Shown here: positions 35,795-45,863 of the stretch, piece after piece | How positions within the stretch are numbered: the stretch's first letter is position 1 | How the letters are laid out: each line of letters begins with the position of its first letter | From: Mesorhizobium sp. L2C084A000 | Lineage (GTDB): Bacteria > Pseudomonadota > Alphaproteobacteria > Rhizobiales > Rhizobiaceae | Length of the DNA: 64,000 nucleotides | Assembly (NCBI RefSeq): GCF_000502875.1 | Contig: NZ_AYWX01000001.1 | Location: 727,672 to 791,671 of the forward strand | Reading direction: 5' to 3' | Made by a program: the position numbers and the translations under genes | The notes under the pieces: generated by a model | Told to the model about the DNA's origin: nothing | Seen by the model: only the letters and a program-made list of their open reading frames with translations | Databases searched by the model: none

Positions 35795-38700
35795 ATGACG
35801 CGTTGGCTGCTGCGGATATTCAGCATGATTGCGCTGGCCGGCTTTGCGGCGGCAGTGTGGTTTGCCGGACCCTTGATCCGCTTCGCCGATACCCGTCCTC
35901 TCGGGCCTGCCTGGCTGCGCGCGACTATCATCGGGGTGATCGTGGCAGCGCTCACGCTTTTCTACGGCCTGCGTTTCTGGCAAGCGAGAAAAGCGCAAAA
36001 AGCACTCGAAACCGTGGTCACACACAATGACGACCGCGATGACGACTCGCGGGTGCTCGAGGCCCGCGTGAATGAGGCCGTGGCGGCGCTCAAGCGGTCG
36101 AGCGGCAAACGCAATTTCCTTTATGAGATCCCCTGGTACATCGTCATCGGCCCGCCCGGTGCCGGCAAGACAACGGCGCTGGTCAATTCGGGTCTGAATT
36201 TTCCGCTGGCCGGTTCGGGTGATGCCCAGCCAGTTGCGGGCGTTGGCGGAACACGCTCCTGCGACTGGTGGTTTACCGACCAGGCCGTCCTGATCGACAC
36301 AGCCGGACGCTACACGACGCAGGATTCCAATGCCGAGACCGACAAGAAGAGCTGGCTTGCCTTCTTGTCACTGCTCAAGAGAGCCCGCGCACGGCAACCG
36401 ATAAACGGCGTCATCCTGGCCATCAGCCTCGCCGACCTCGTCAGCCTCGACGATCAGCAGCTTGACGCTCACGTCGTCGAGATACGCAGTCGTCTGCGGG
36501 AAATCCACGAGACGCTGAAAATCCAGTTTCCCGTGTACCTGCTGTTCACCAAGGCCGACCTGGTTTCAGGGTTCATGGATTACTTCGGCGGCTTCGACGA
36601 GCCGCGCCGGCGCAAGGTCTGGGGCGCGACATTCCAGACCACGGATCGCAACAAGAATATGGCCGCCGAGGCTCCGGCCGAATTCGATGCACTGGCAAGA
36701 CGCTTGGTGGAGGAGATGCCTGACCGCCTCCAGGAAGAGGCCGATCCGGTCGCGCGTATATCCATCTTTGGCTTTCCGGCGCAGTTTGGCGCGCTGAAGG
36801 AGCGAATTACCAATTTCATCGCCAGCCTGTTCGATCCGACCCGCAGCCAGGTGAATGTCAGCTTGCGTGGACTCTACTTCTCTTCAGGCACGCAAGAGGG
36901 AACGCCAATCGATCAGGTGTTGGGCGCGATCGGTCGCAATTTCGGCAGCAGCCCCCGCGCCCATCTTTCCGGAACCGGCAAAAGCTTCTTTTTGCACGAT
37001 CTGCTGACGGGCGTCATTTTTGCCGAATCCGGATGGGTTTCGTATGACAAATCAGCTGTAAGACGTGCAACGATCGCCAGGTTCGCCGGCCTTGGCGCCA
37101 TCGCGTTGATCGCTGCGGCGGCCCTCGGCACCCTAGCCCTGAGCTTCACAGCCAACAGGTCGCTGATCGCCTCCACCACGCAGGCCATAAGCCAGTATCG
37201 CCAGACGGCGGACGCGTTGCTCAAAAGCACCGAGGTCACCGATGTCGACCTCGAAAACGTCATTGGCCCGCTCGACCAGTTGCGCAATCTGCCGGCTGGG
37301 TTCGAAACCGGCGACGTGCCGACACCGATCGAGGAGACGTTCGGCCTCAGCCAGCGGGAGAGACTTCTTTCGGCATCCAAGACGGCTTACCGGGAAGCGC
37401 TGGAACGAATGTTCCGATCGCGCCTGCTGATCCAGGCCGAGCGGACGATCCAGGCCAGGATGGCCGATCCCGCCGCGCTCTACGAGCCGTTGAAAATCTA
37501 CCTGATGCTTGGCGGCAAGGCGCCGAAGGTCGACGACGCGTTGATCATTTCCTGGATGAAGCACGATTGGGAGCAGAACCGGTATCCAGGTGAAAACAAC
37601 CGCGAAGGACGCGAGCATCTCGAAAAGCACCTGGGTGCCATGCTTGCCTTGGACGACGCCTACGATCCGGTTTTCGAACTCAACCAGCCGCTCGTCCAAG
37701 CCGCTCAACGGTCGCTCGGGCGCATGAGCCTTGCCGACCGTGCCTCGGCTTTGGTCAAATCCGCAGTATACGCGGCAGCTCTGGATGATTTTTCTGTTTC
37801 CCTGAAAAGCGGCCCGGAAGCCCCGTTACTGTTCGAGCGGGTCGATGGCGGCGATCTGTCAGGCCTTCGTGTTCCCGGCCTCTATACTTATGCCGGCTTC
37901 AACAGCTTCTATCTCGTGCAACTCTCGCGCATTGCCCAGACGCTCGTCGACGACCAGTGGGTCCTCGGTGGCGGCGGCGAGCAAGGCGGCATCGATCAGG
38001 AGTTGCCCAAGCTCGGTCCCGAACTTCTCGACCGCTATGGCAAGGAGTTCGCAACGGCGTGGAACAGCGTTCTCGACGGGTTGAAATTCAAGGCGATGCT
38101 GAAGGACAAGCCGCGCTATATCGCGCTTTCCGCCGTCGCCTCGCCAACCTCGCCGATCGAACTGCTGTTTACGGCGATCGCCGACGAAACCGCTCTGACG
38201 CGGGACGCTGCTTCCGGCAAGGACTCAGCCACCGGGGTTGAAGGCGGCGCGGGCCAGTTACAGGACGCAGCAAGCGTGGCCAAGGGTCTGGCTCGCATCG
38301 GCATACAAATCGCCACCGGAAAATCGCAAACCCGTGCCGGCACGGGATCCTTAAGCGCGCAAAACCAGAATCCCGGGGCCAACATCGAAGCGCAATTCAG
38401 GCCGTTCCAGGCCCTGGTGAGCGGTGCTGCCGGACACCGCCCGATCGATGCCTTGACCCAGAATTTCCGCGATATCTACCAGAGCCTGCAACTGGCGACC
38501 GACGTCCCCTCCCAGACGGAACGCGTCAACGCAAACCTGCAGCTCCAGATAGCCACCCTTCGCGCCAATGTCTCGCGACTGCCCAAGCAACTCGGCCGGA
38601 TGGTCAATGCGACGGCAGACGAGTTTGAAGGCAACGTCACCGAGACCTCGGTGGCAAATTTGAACCAGATGCTCGACCAGACGGTCACACAGCCCTGCGA

Positions 38701-39352
38701 GGCGGCGGTCAACGGCCGTTATCCTTTCGCCCGCAATGGCACCGAGGACATCGCGATGGCGGATTTCGCCAAACTGTTCGCTCCGGGCGGGCTGATGGAC
38801 CGGTTCTTCGCACAGAACCTCGCATCGCTGATCGATATGACCGGTCAGGACTGGAGCTGGAAACAGGATGCTCGCTTCGGCCGCGACCTGTCGAAGTCGA
38901 CGCTGAAGAACTTCCAGCTGGCGGCCGAAATCCGTAGCGCCTTTTTTCCCCAGGGCGGTTCGGTGCCCTCGGTGAGCGTGACCTTCACGCCCTTCTCACT
39001 GCATGGCGATGCCGATGCGGCGGTGCTCGATGTCGACGGCCAGACCGTCCAGAGCAACCAAGCGGGCAACATGCCGAGCATAGTGACCTGGCCGAGCGGC
39101 GCGGCTTCCGGATCCGCCAGTCTGAGCCTGACGCCGGAGATGCCAGGCCGCGAATCCGCCATCAAGTTCGAAGGGCCGTGGGCCCTGAAGCGACTTCTGG
39201 ACAAGGCTGCCGTCACCGGCCACGACAGCAACATGCAAGCACGCTTCGTGATTGGCGGACGCGACGTTACTTATACGCTCCAGACAGGTTCAGGCTCCAA
39301 CCACTTCTTCCTCCCGGCCCTTTCCGGATTCAGCTGTCCCAAGGCGTTTTGA
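35795..39352 (+). CDS. tssM2: T6SS inner-membrane protein TssM (IcmF), copy 2
   Basis: A 1185-residue second IcmF protein, nearly the same length as copy 1 but clearly divergent. It has N-terminal transmembrane helices (LRIFSMIALAGFAAAVWFAG; AWLRATIIGVIVAALTLFYG), an intact Walker A GPPGAGKTTAL at about residue 120, DTAGRYTTQDS, TKADLVSGFMDYFGG, a third helix near 430-450, and a periplasmic domain ending in FSCPKAF (copy 1 ends FSCPPQI). The ribosome site GGGAG precedes ATG 35795. With TssL2 and TagH2 it could form an alternative membrane complex or a mixed one with TssJ. Confidence 0.94.
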   Translation: MTRWLLRIFSMIALAGFAAAVWFAGPLIRFADTRPLGPAWLRATIIGVIVAALTLFYGLRFWQARKAQKALETVVTHNDDRDDDSRVLEARVNEAVAALKRSSGKRNFLYEIPWYIVIGPPGAGKTTALVNSGLNFPLAGSGDAQPVAGVGGTRSCDWWFTDQAVLIDTAGRYTTQDSNAETDKKSWLAFLSLLKRARARQPINGVILAISLADLVSLDDQQLDAHVVEIRSRLREIHETLKIQFPVYLLFTKADLVSGFMDYFGGFDEPRRRKVWGATFQTTDRNKNMAAEAPAEFDALARRLVEEMPDRLQEEADPVARISIFGFPAQFGALKERITNFIASLFDPTRSQVNVSLRGLYFSSGTQEGTPIDQVLGAIGRNFGSSPRAHLSGTGKSFFLHDLLTGVIFAESGWVSYDKSAVRRATIARFAGLGAIALIAAAALGTLALSFTANRSLIASTTQAISQYRQTADALLKSTEVTDVDLENVIGPLDQLRNLPAGFETGDVPTPIEETFGLSQRERLLSASKTAYREALERMFRSRLLIQAERTIQARMADPAALYEPLKIYLMLGGKAPKVDDALIISWMKHDWEQNRYPGENNREGREHLEKHLGAMLALDDAYDPVFELNQPLVQAAQRSLGRMSLADRASALVKSAVYAAALDDFSVSLKSGPEAPLLFERVDGGDLSGLRVPGLYTYAGFNSFYLVQLSRIAQTLVDDQWVLGGGGEQGGIDQELPKLGPELLDRYGKEFATAWNSVLDGLKFKAMLKDKPRYIALSAVASPTSPIELLFTAIADETALTRDAASGKDSATGVEGGAGQLQDAASVAKGLARIGIQIATGKSQTRAGTGSLSAQNQNPGANIEAQFRPFQALVSGAAGHRPIDALTQNFRDIYQSLQLATDVPSQTERVNANLQLQIATLRANVSRLPKQLGRMVNATADEFEGNVTETSVANLNQMLDQTVTQPCEAAVNGRYPFARNGTEDIAMADFAKLFAPGGLMDRFFAQNLASLIDMTGQDWSWKQDARFGRDLSKSTLKNFQLAAEIRSAFFPQGGSVPSVSVTFTPFSLHGDADAAVLDVDGQTVQSNQAGNMPSIVTWPSGAASGSASLSLTPEMPGRESAIKFEGPWALKRLLDKAAVTGHDSNMQARFVIGGRDVTYTLQTGSGSNHFFLPALSGFSCPKAF

Positions 39353-39517
39353 GATGGGTTTGATCTGCTGATCATGGCGCCGATCCGCTGACCAGAGTTC
39401 AAACCCCGGTTTTCCTTAGTTTTCGGTACTTTAATGTTCGAGCCTGTGGCAAAGTGGCGCCAGCGAGCGTCCAAAGGTGCGCCGCAGAAGGACGCTTGAA
39501 AAGCGCTTGGTGGCAAT

Positions 39518-40297
39518 TTGAATACTGTCGCCCTTTCCATCGAAAGCTTCGGCGTGAGCCACAAAGGCTGTGTCCGTGAGCTCAATGAAGACAGCTATCT
39601 AGTCGAGCCACAAACTGGCCTCTGGGTGGTAGCCGACGGAATGGGTGGACATGACGCCGGAGAGGTCGCTTCCGCCAGTATCGTCGATCATCTGTCAACA
39701 ATCGGCATCGCGAGCTCGGCACCCGATCTTCGGGCCCGCTTCGAGGACAGGCTGAGCCGGGCCAATGCCGAAATCCGCAGCATATCGGAATCGCGCGGCA
39801 TCACCATCGGCTCCACGGTCGCCGCCCTGTTGGCGATGGACGGACGATTTGCCTGCCTGTGGGCGGGCGACAGCCGGGTTTATCTGATCCGCAACGCCGC
39901 GATCTCGCAGATTTCGAAAGACCACACCGAAGTGCAGGAACTCTTGGATCGAGGCATGATCAGCGCGGTCGAGGCGCTCACCTGGCCACGCCGCAATGTC
40001 ATCACACATGCGATCGGGGTCAGTGACGACTTCGTCATCGATTTCCAGCAGGGCGAACTGATGCCGGGAGACATTTTCGTGCTGGCCACCGATGGGCTGA
40101 CGGCACATGTCACCGACCCCGAGATCGAGGCCGCCGTCGTGTCGGCTACACCTCAGGCGGCCGGAGAAAACCTGCTGGAAACGGTTCTGGCGCGAGGCGG
40201 AACGGACAATGTCACCATTGTGCTGGTTAAGATTGGGAACGGGCGCAATGGACAATCGCTCCACCCTGATCTGTCCAGAGCGGAGGGCCGAGGCTGA
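39518..40297 (+). CDS. pppA: PP2C-family serine/threonine phosphatase PppA
   Basis: A 259-residue PPM/PP2C phosphatase. Metal-binding motifs are intact: RELNEDSYLV, WVVADGMGGHDAGEVAS, GSTVAALLAMDG, WAGDSRVYLIRN, LATDGLT and the closing GGTDNVTIVLV. The start is TTG 39518, since no ATG lies between the upstream stop and the conserved first strand; the ribosome site is weak. The stop overlaps ppkA (TGATG). In other species PppA counters PpkA by dephosphorylating Fha, which sets the T6SS firing threshold. Confidence 0.92.
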   Translation: MNTVALSIESFGVSHKGCVRELNEDSYLVEPQTGLWVVADGMGGHDAGEVASASIVDHLSTIGIASSAPDLRARFEDRLSRANAEIRSISESRGITIGSTVAALLAMDGRFACLWAGDSRVYLIRNAAISQISKDHTEVQELLDRGMISAVEALTWPRRNVITHAIGVSDDFVIDFQQGELMPGDIFVLATDGLTAHVTDPEIEAAVVSATPQAAGENLLETVLARGGTDNVTIVLVKIGNGRNGQSLHPDLSRAEGRG

Positions 40298-42765
40298 TGA
40301 GCGCCGATGACAAGACGCGAATATCGCCGCAAGTGGCCAACACCGCTGTCGGTACGCAGCTCAGCGGCATCTACGAACTTGACGAACGGATCGCATTCGG
40401 CGGCATGGGCGAGGTCTATCGCGGCCACAACATCCAGACCGGCGACCATGTCGCGATCAAGATCGTGCTGCCCGAATTTGCCCGTGACCAGACGATCTTG
40501 TCCTTGTTCCGCAAGGAGGCCTCGATCCTCAACCACCTGTCGCATGATGCGGTCGTGCGATACCACGTCTTCACCATCGATCCCGGGATCGGCCGTCCCT
40601 ACCTTGCCATGGAATTCGTCGACGGCGAGTCGCTGTACGACATCATGCGACGTGGTCCGATGCCGACGGATGAGGTGCGCAAGCTCTGCCATCGCCTCGC
40701 ATCCGGCCTGAGCGCCGTGCATCAAGCGGGAGCAATCCATCGCGACCTCTCGCCGGACAATATCATCCTGCCGGGGGGCCGGGTCGACCGCGCAAAGATC
40801 ATCGATTTCGGTATAGCGCGATCGGCGACCGTGGGCGGGGAGACACTGATCGGCGGGAAGTTCGCGGGAAAGTACAACTACGTTTCGCCCGAACAGCTCG
40901 GGCTGTACAGCGGCGACGTCAGTGAACAGTCCGACATTTACAGCCTTGGGCTGGTGCTGGCTGCCGCTCTGCGCGGGAAACCGATCGACATGAGCGGATC
41001 GCAGTTCGAGATCATCGAAAAGCGCCGGGCCGTGCCTGACCTCTCTGATATCGACGACGATTTTCGTGACATTGTCGAAGCCATGCTGCAACCGGATCCG
41101 CGAGACCGGCCGGTCAGCATGGCTGATATCGCCAGGATGACGCGTGGCGAAGACGAAGGAACAACGCCGCCGACGTCCATCACACCCCGCAACCGGCCAG
41201 CCGGGCAAACCCTTACTCCTGATCCCAAGGGCGGCCAGGCATCCAATGTCGCGGGACGCAACGCGCCGACGGCAACGGGCCCGGGCGAGCAGCGCTTCGT
41301 CCCGCATGTCCGGCCCGCGCATTTGTCCGAACCGCTGCCTTCGCCGGTCGCCGGCCCTCCGCGCGCGGTCACTGCGGATATGCCCAAGAAATCCACAAAG
41401 ACCCCAACTATCGCGATCGCTGCCCTGGCGACACTAGCTGTCGCCTCAGGCGCGGGCCTGTATCTGAGCGGCTTCATGACGCCGGCAACGCCGATTGCCG
41501 GCAAGACATCGCTTTCCGCGCCCGAACCGTCAAAGCCTACACCGGAAACTTCGGCGCCGACCCTCACGGACAAAGTCGCGAACGCCCCTGAGCCGGCAAA
41601 GCCAGTTCCGCCCGTGCAGCCGGAGGCCAGCGTACCGCCGGCTGAAAACCAGCCAGATGCCTCGGCGGCTCAAAAGCCGCAGCCGGCCAAGCCCGCCGAA
41701 CTCCCTTCGCAGACCGAGGAATCTGAGAAACCGCCGGCAATGGAAGCGCAACCGCAAACAGAGGCGGGCGTGCCGCCGGCTGGAAGCCAGGCAGATGCCA
41801 AGGCAGTGCAAACGCCGGAGCCGGCCAAGCCCACTGTCCCCGCGCAAACCGCGGGCCCCCCGGAGTCATCGGCAACGGACGCGCAGCAGCCATCCGAAAA
41901 GACACCGCCGGCCCAGCCAGAGTTTGTGGAGAGCCCAAAGCCCAAACCGGAGCCGCAGATCAGCCAGCCGGCAGAACCCAAGGTTGCCGGGCCGGCGCCC
42001 AAACCCACTGCAAGCCAGACGGATGCCGCGAACGCCGAGAGCCAAAAGACTGTGCCACCGGCGGCCAAGCAGCCGGACCAACCTGTCGTCGCGTTGAACG
42101 TACCCAAACCGGCCATTCCTCCGGCCGTGGACGACATCGCGCAACGAGTCTCCTGGGTTCGCGACTTCGGCGGCGGCGACTGTTTCTATGCGACCATGAA
42201 TTCGCCAACCGACACCGCAGCCGCGATCGAAGGATTTGGAACAGCGGTCCAGCCATTCGAACGCATGCTGGGCGATTTCCAGGCGAAATTCCATGTGGAG
42301 CCCGACATCAGCGTCCGCCTCATTGAGCCGAGCCAGTGCGAAGTCACCAATTTTCTGCGCTTTCTGGGACAGACCGCGGCCGACAAGCCGCAGCTTGTTC
42401 TCGACCGGACGTCGGTGCCGAACGGTACGCCGATCAGCGGCACGCTGGTGACGCGTGGCGGGCTCATTTCCAGCGTGTTGCTGATCGATCACAAGGGCAT
42501 GGTGTTTAATCTCGACGATCGCATCGTCGCACAGTCGGACAAAGCCACCTTCAGCATCCCGATTGGCCTCGGCGCCGCCGACAAGGCCGCTGGAAAGGCC
42601 GTGCCGCAGATCATAATGGTGATCACGGGACCCCAGGATATTGAGGCGGCCGCATTCTCGGCGCCGACGCCAGCCTCGGCGCTGCTACCCAAAATTCTCG
42701 AGGAAATCGAGACCAACGGATCTCAGTTCTCAGCCACTGCCAAGTATTTCCGGCTCGGCGGATAG
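40297..42765 (+). CDS. ppkA: transmembrane serine/threonine kinase PpkA
   Basis: An 822-residue kinase. The cytoplasmic Hanks-type domain (residues 28-270) has IAFGGMGEVYRG, catalytic Lys55 in VAIKIVLPEF, HRDLSPDN with Asp150, and DFG with Asp170. A single transmembrane helix lies at about 369-393 (IAIAALATLAVASGAGLYL). A Pro/Ala-rich periplasmic stalk (395-610) contains two related modules of about 45 residues. A globular periplasmic C-terminal domain (615-822) with paired Cys follows; I do not recognise it. PpkA senses an envelope signal and phosphorylates Fha. The VWA domain of Pseudomonas PpkA is absent. Confidence 0.92.
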   Translation: MSADDKTRISPQVANTAVGTQLSGIYELDERIAFGGMGEVYRGHNIQTGDHVAIKIVLPEFARDQTILSLFRKEASILNHLSHDAVVRYHVFTIDPGIGRPYLAMEFVDGESLYDIMRRGPMPTDEVRKLCHRLASGLSAVHQAGAIHRDLSPDNIILPGGRVDRAKIIDFGIARSATVGGETLIGGKFAGKYNYVSPEQLGLYSGDVSEQSDIYSLGLVLAAALRGKPIDMSGSQFEIIEKRRAVPDLSDIDDDFRDIVEAMLQPDPRDRPVSMADIARMTRGEDEGTTPPTSITPRNRPAGQTLTPDPKGGQASNVAGRNAPTATGPGEQRFVPHVRPAHLSEPLPSPVAGPPRAVTADMPKKSTKTPTIAIAALATLAVASGAGLYLSGFMTPATPIAGKTSLSAPEPSKPTPETSAPTLTDKVANAPEPAKPVPPVQPEASVPPAENQPDASAAQKPQPAKPAELPSQTEESEKPPAMEAQPQTEAGVPPAGSQADAKAVQTPEPAKPTVPAQTAGPPESSATDAQQPSEKTPPAQPEFVESPKPKPEPQISQPAEPKVAGPAPKPTASQTDAANAESQKTVPPAAKQPDQPVVALNVPKPAIPPAVDDIAQRVSWVRDFGGGDCFYATMNSPTDTAAAIEGFGTAVQPFERMLGDFQAKFHVEPDISVRLIEPSQCEVTNFLRFLGQTAADKPQLVLDRTSVPNGTPISGTLVTRGGLISSVLLIDHKGMVFNLDDRIVAQSDKATFSIPIGLGAADKAAGKAVPQIIMVITGPQDIEAAAFSAPTPASALLPKILEEIETNGSQFSATAKYFRLGG

Positions 42766-42870
42766 CATGGGCGCCCGATGGAACGCTGCTCGTGTTTGCC
42801 CCACTCGTCTGCCGACCTGCCCATAAAGCAGTGTGAACCGGTTCGCGCCCTGCTCGCCTTGGCGGGCCAC

Positions 42871-43281
42871 ATGAAGCTTGCGGTCATCGCGGGCGCCGCG
42901 CTGCTGGCTGTGCTGTCATCCGGCGAAGCGCGAGCCGAATTCACGGTCTGCAATCAGACACTCGACGTCGTCAATCTCGCAGTCGGCCAGAAGGTCGACA
43001 ATGCCGATCAGACAGACGGCTGGTGGACCATCGGCGCCAATCAGTGCGTGAATGTCATTCGCGAGGAACTGACCAACCGCTACATCTACATCTACGCAAC
43101 GGACGTCTTCGGCCACGCGATCCTGACGGGATCGACCGAAATGTGCATCGAGCGAAGGCGTTTCTCGACCCGCGGCATCGACGAATGCTGGCAACGCGGC
43201 CATATCGCGGCGCAATTTCTCGAAGTCGATACGCTCGAACAGGCGCGGTGGACGTTCTTCCTGACCGGAAACAGCCCGTGA
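42871..43281 (+). CDS. exported DUF1036 protein
   Basis: A 136-residue protein with a Sec signal peptide (MKLAVIAGAALLAVLSSGEA, cleaved after ARA) and a mature DUF1036 domain: EFTVCNQTLDVVNLAVGQK, GWWTIGANQCVNVI, YIYIYATDVFG, and four or more Cys (VCNQ, QCVN, MCIE, ECWQ) suited to disulfides in the periplasm. The start is the ATG before the signal peptide; the open frame to 42778 adds a non-conserved leader. The role of DUF1036 is unknown. It sits between ppkA and the M23 gene and overlaps the latter (GTGA). Confidence 0.8.
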   Translation: MKLAVIAGAALLAVLSSGEARAEFTVCNQTLDVVNLAVGQKVDNADQTDGWWTIGANQCVNVIREELTNRYIYIYATDVFGHAILTGSTEMCIERRRFSTRGIDECWQRGHIAAQFLEVDTLEQARWTFFLTGNSP

Positions 43282-45647
43282 CGCACACTATCGACACGAG
43301 CTTCAGGCAGAAGAAGCAGGCGCGCCTTGCGCTTCGCAGACGCAGGCTCTGGCGCCGGCTGCTTGCCGGTCTTGCCGCGATCATCATGCTGTCGATCGCC
43401 GTGGGCTTCTACCTCACCGCCGATTATTGGTCGTTCGGCGACGAAGACGAAGAGCTTCACGCGGTCGAAGGGGTGGACGACGTGCCGGCCGATGCATCGG
43501 TCTATGTGCCTGCCATTATCGACCTTGCCGGGGACCCGATGTGGATCACCCTTGCCCCCGACGCCGACGCCACGTCGAGGGGCCGTTCGATCGCGAAGCC
43601 GGCGGATCTCGATCAGGCCGGGATTTCTCCGCAGATCGAAATCCTGTCGGATGTGATGCTCAGCGCCAGCGAAAAATTCATGACGACGATACCGTCGACG
43701 CAGGAAGACTTCGCATTCTTCCAGGCGCAACGGCAGACCGCCCCGCCGCCGTCCAACGATCTGCAGGACGATCTTCAGCCGCCGGCGGGGGATCTGCAGA
43801 ACGATCTTCAGCCCTCGCCTGCCCCCAACGAGGCTCCGGCTGCTTCGGGGCAGCAGATGGGCACCGACGATCCCGAAGCCGGCTGGGGTGAAACAATCGA
43901 TGCAGGCGAAGCAGCCCTGCCCGCATTCCAGAAGACACAGATCGAAAACAACACGAGTGTCGCAACCGTCACGAATGAGTATCAGCGGTTCGAGGCGACC
44001 GAAGACACGTTCGTGAAAATCCTCAACGACCGCAGCCTGGACAGCGTTGCGCTCGATGCGCATTTCTCCGTCGAGGACGCCAGGCGGGCGGGCGAAGCGC
44101 TGAAGGCGCTTTTCAACCGGGAAGGCCTGGAACCGGGTTATGTCGTCGCCATGCGTGGTTTCAGGCCGACGCGCGAGACGACAACAATGTCGCTCATGCA
44201 GGTGTCGATCTACGCCAAGAGCGTCTTTGTCGGCACGCTGACGCGCAACGCCGCGGGTGCATTCGTATCGGGTGTCGATCCCTGGGTCCGCGAAGATCTG
44301 TTCAACTATTCGGGTGCACCGGAAGAAGGCACGCACAAGCGGCAATATCGCCTGCTCGACGCAATCTATTCGACGGCGGCGCGCAACAAAGTTCCGACCG
44401 GCGTGATCGGCGAAGCGATCATGTACCTATCGAGAGGACGGGACCTGGACGCCTTCGCCAGCGAGGACCAGCGCCTTGTCCTGATCTATTCACAAACGCC
44501 GCGCGGCAAGGGCGAGACCGACGGACGCGTGCTGTATGTCGGCGTGCAGGGTGCTGAAAAGAGCTTCGAATGCTTCGTCTTCCAGCAGAGCGACGGTCAG
44601 TTTGCATGCGTTACCGGCGACGATCAGATCCGCTCGCTGACGGTCATCAACGGCATGGTCACGCCGGTCAACGGGGTCATGACGTCCACCTTCGGTCCAC
44701 GCAAGCACCCAATTCTGGGCGTGGTTCGCATCCACAAGGGCGTCGATTGGGCGGCTCCGGTGGGTACGCCGATCGCGGCCGCTTTCGACGGCGAGGTCAC
44801 CTTCCAGGGCGACGGCGGCGGTTATGGCAACCTGGTGAAGATTGCGCATGCCAACGGACGCGAGACGCGCTACGCGCATATGCAGAAATTCGCGATAGCA
44901 AGCGGTGTCGGCACAAAGGTGAAGGCCGGCGACATCATTGGCTATATCGGCACCACCGGCCTGTCGACCGGGCCGCATCTGCATTTCGAACTCTATCAGA
45001 ATGGCGGGGCGATCGACCCGCTGGGCACGGTGACCGCCGCGGTCGCAACGAGCGATCCTGCTGTCGAAACACTGACCGACCGTATCGTTCATGTCGAAAG
45101 TGGTGGCAGCGCCCGCGCCAAGAACCCGCTTTCTTCAGCAACCGGTGCCGGCCAATTCATATCGAAGACCTGGATCAGGATGATGAACACCTACCGTCCC
45201 GAACTGGCGCGCACACTTTCAAATGCGGATCTCCTTGCTCTGCGCTACGACTACACGATCTCGCGCGAGATGGTGCGCAATCTTGCGCGCGAGGGTGAAG
45301 CCTATCTTCGGGCGCGAGGCCACCAGATCACAGCCGGCCGGCTCTATCTCTGCCATTTCCTGGGCATGGAAGGCGCCCATCAGGTATTGTCGGCGTCGAG
45401 TTCGGCGCAATTGAGCGCCGTGCTCGGGTCGGCCGTCATTCAGGCCAACCCGTTCCTCACCGGCAAGACCGCCGGCTATGTCGTGGACTGGGCCGAAAGG
45501 AAAATGGGCCGAAAGCTCAGCCCCGCGGGGACCGGCGCAGGCCAACCGGTATCGACCACGACGGAAGTGCGCCAGACGTCGCCAGAGTTCGAAGAATACA
45601 AGCAAGCCATCACGGCCGTCATAAGCTCGCTTCAGAATACCCTTTGA
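43278..45647 (+). CDS. membrane-anchored M23 peptidase fused to a lysozyme-like domain
   Basis: A 789-residue protein from a GTG start overlapping the DUF1036 stop. A basic N-terminus and one transmembrane helix (LLAGLAAIIMLSIAVGFYL, residues 35-55) place the rest in the periplasm. After a low-complexity Gln/Pro/Asp region (150-215) and a stalk domain comes a LytM/M23 metallopeptidase with zinc ligands H486 and D490 (HKGVDW) and H567/H569 (PHLHFELY). The C-terminal 190 residues look like a transglycosylase/lysozyme fold: HVESGG with Glu607, then GAGQFISKTWIRMM. Cleaving both peptide and glycan bonds would open the wall for the T6SS trans-envelope complex. This function is inferred. Confidence 0.85.
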   Translation: MTHTIDTSFRQKKQARLALRRRRLWRRLLAGLAAIIMLSIAVGFYLTADYWSFGDEDEELHAVEGVDDVPADASVYVPAIIDLAGDPMWITLAPDADATSRGRSIAKPADLDQAGISPQIEILSDVMLSASEKFMTTIPSTQEDFAFFQAQRQTAPPPSNDLQDDLQPPAGDLQNDLQPSPAPNEAPAASGQQMGTDDPEAGWGETIDAGEAALPAFQKTQIENNTSVATVTNEYQRFEATEDTFVKILNDRSLDSVALDAHFSVEDARRAGEALKALFNREGLEPGYVVAMRGFRPTRETTTMSLMQVSIYAKSVFVGTLTRNAAGAFVSGVDPWVREDLFNYSGAPEEGTHKRQYRLLDAIYSTAARNKVPTGVIGEAIMYLSRGRDLDAFASEDQRLVLIYSQTPRGKGETDGRVLYVGVQGAEKSFECFVFQQSDGQFACVTGDDQIRSLTVINGMVTPVNGVMTSTFGPRKHPILGVVRIHKGVDWAAPVGTPIAAAFDGEVTFQGDGGGYGNLVKIAHANGRETRYAHMQKFAIASGVGTKVKAGDIIGYIGTTGLSTGPHLHFELYQNGGAIDPLGTVTAAVATSDPAVETLTDRIVHVESGGSARAKNPLSSATGAGQFISKTWIRMMNTYRPELARTLSNADLLALRYDYTISREMVRNLAREGEAYLRARGHQITAGRLYLCHFLGMEGAHQVLSASSSAQLSAVLGSAVIQANPFLTGKTAGYVVDWAERKMGRKLSPAGTGAGQPVSTTTEVRQTSPEFEEYKQAITAVISSLQNTL

Positions 45648-45863
45648 ACCTGCCCTCGCGGTTCATGAGTTCACCGTCAGACCATTGGTGTTCCGGCTGC
45701 AAAGTGTTACTATGGACAACTTTTTTCGGGTCCTTTGTGAACCAAGACCGTGGTCAGGATCACATACGCCCAAGAGCCATTTTGGCATAAGCGACATTGT
45801 CGCTGACGAAATTGAGCATGCGCAGACATCAACAGTGCGCCCTGCTGGGCGGAGGGCTGGTCC

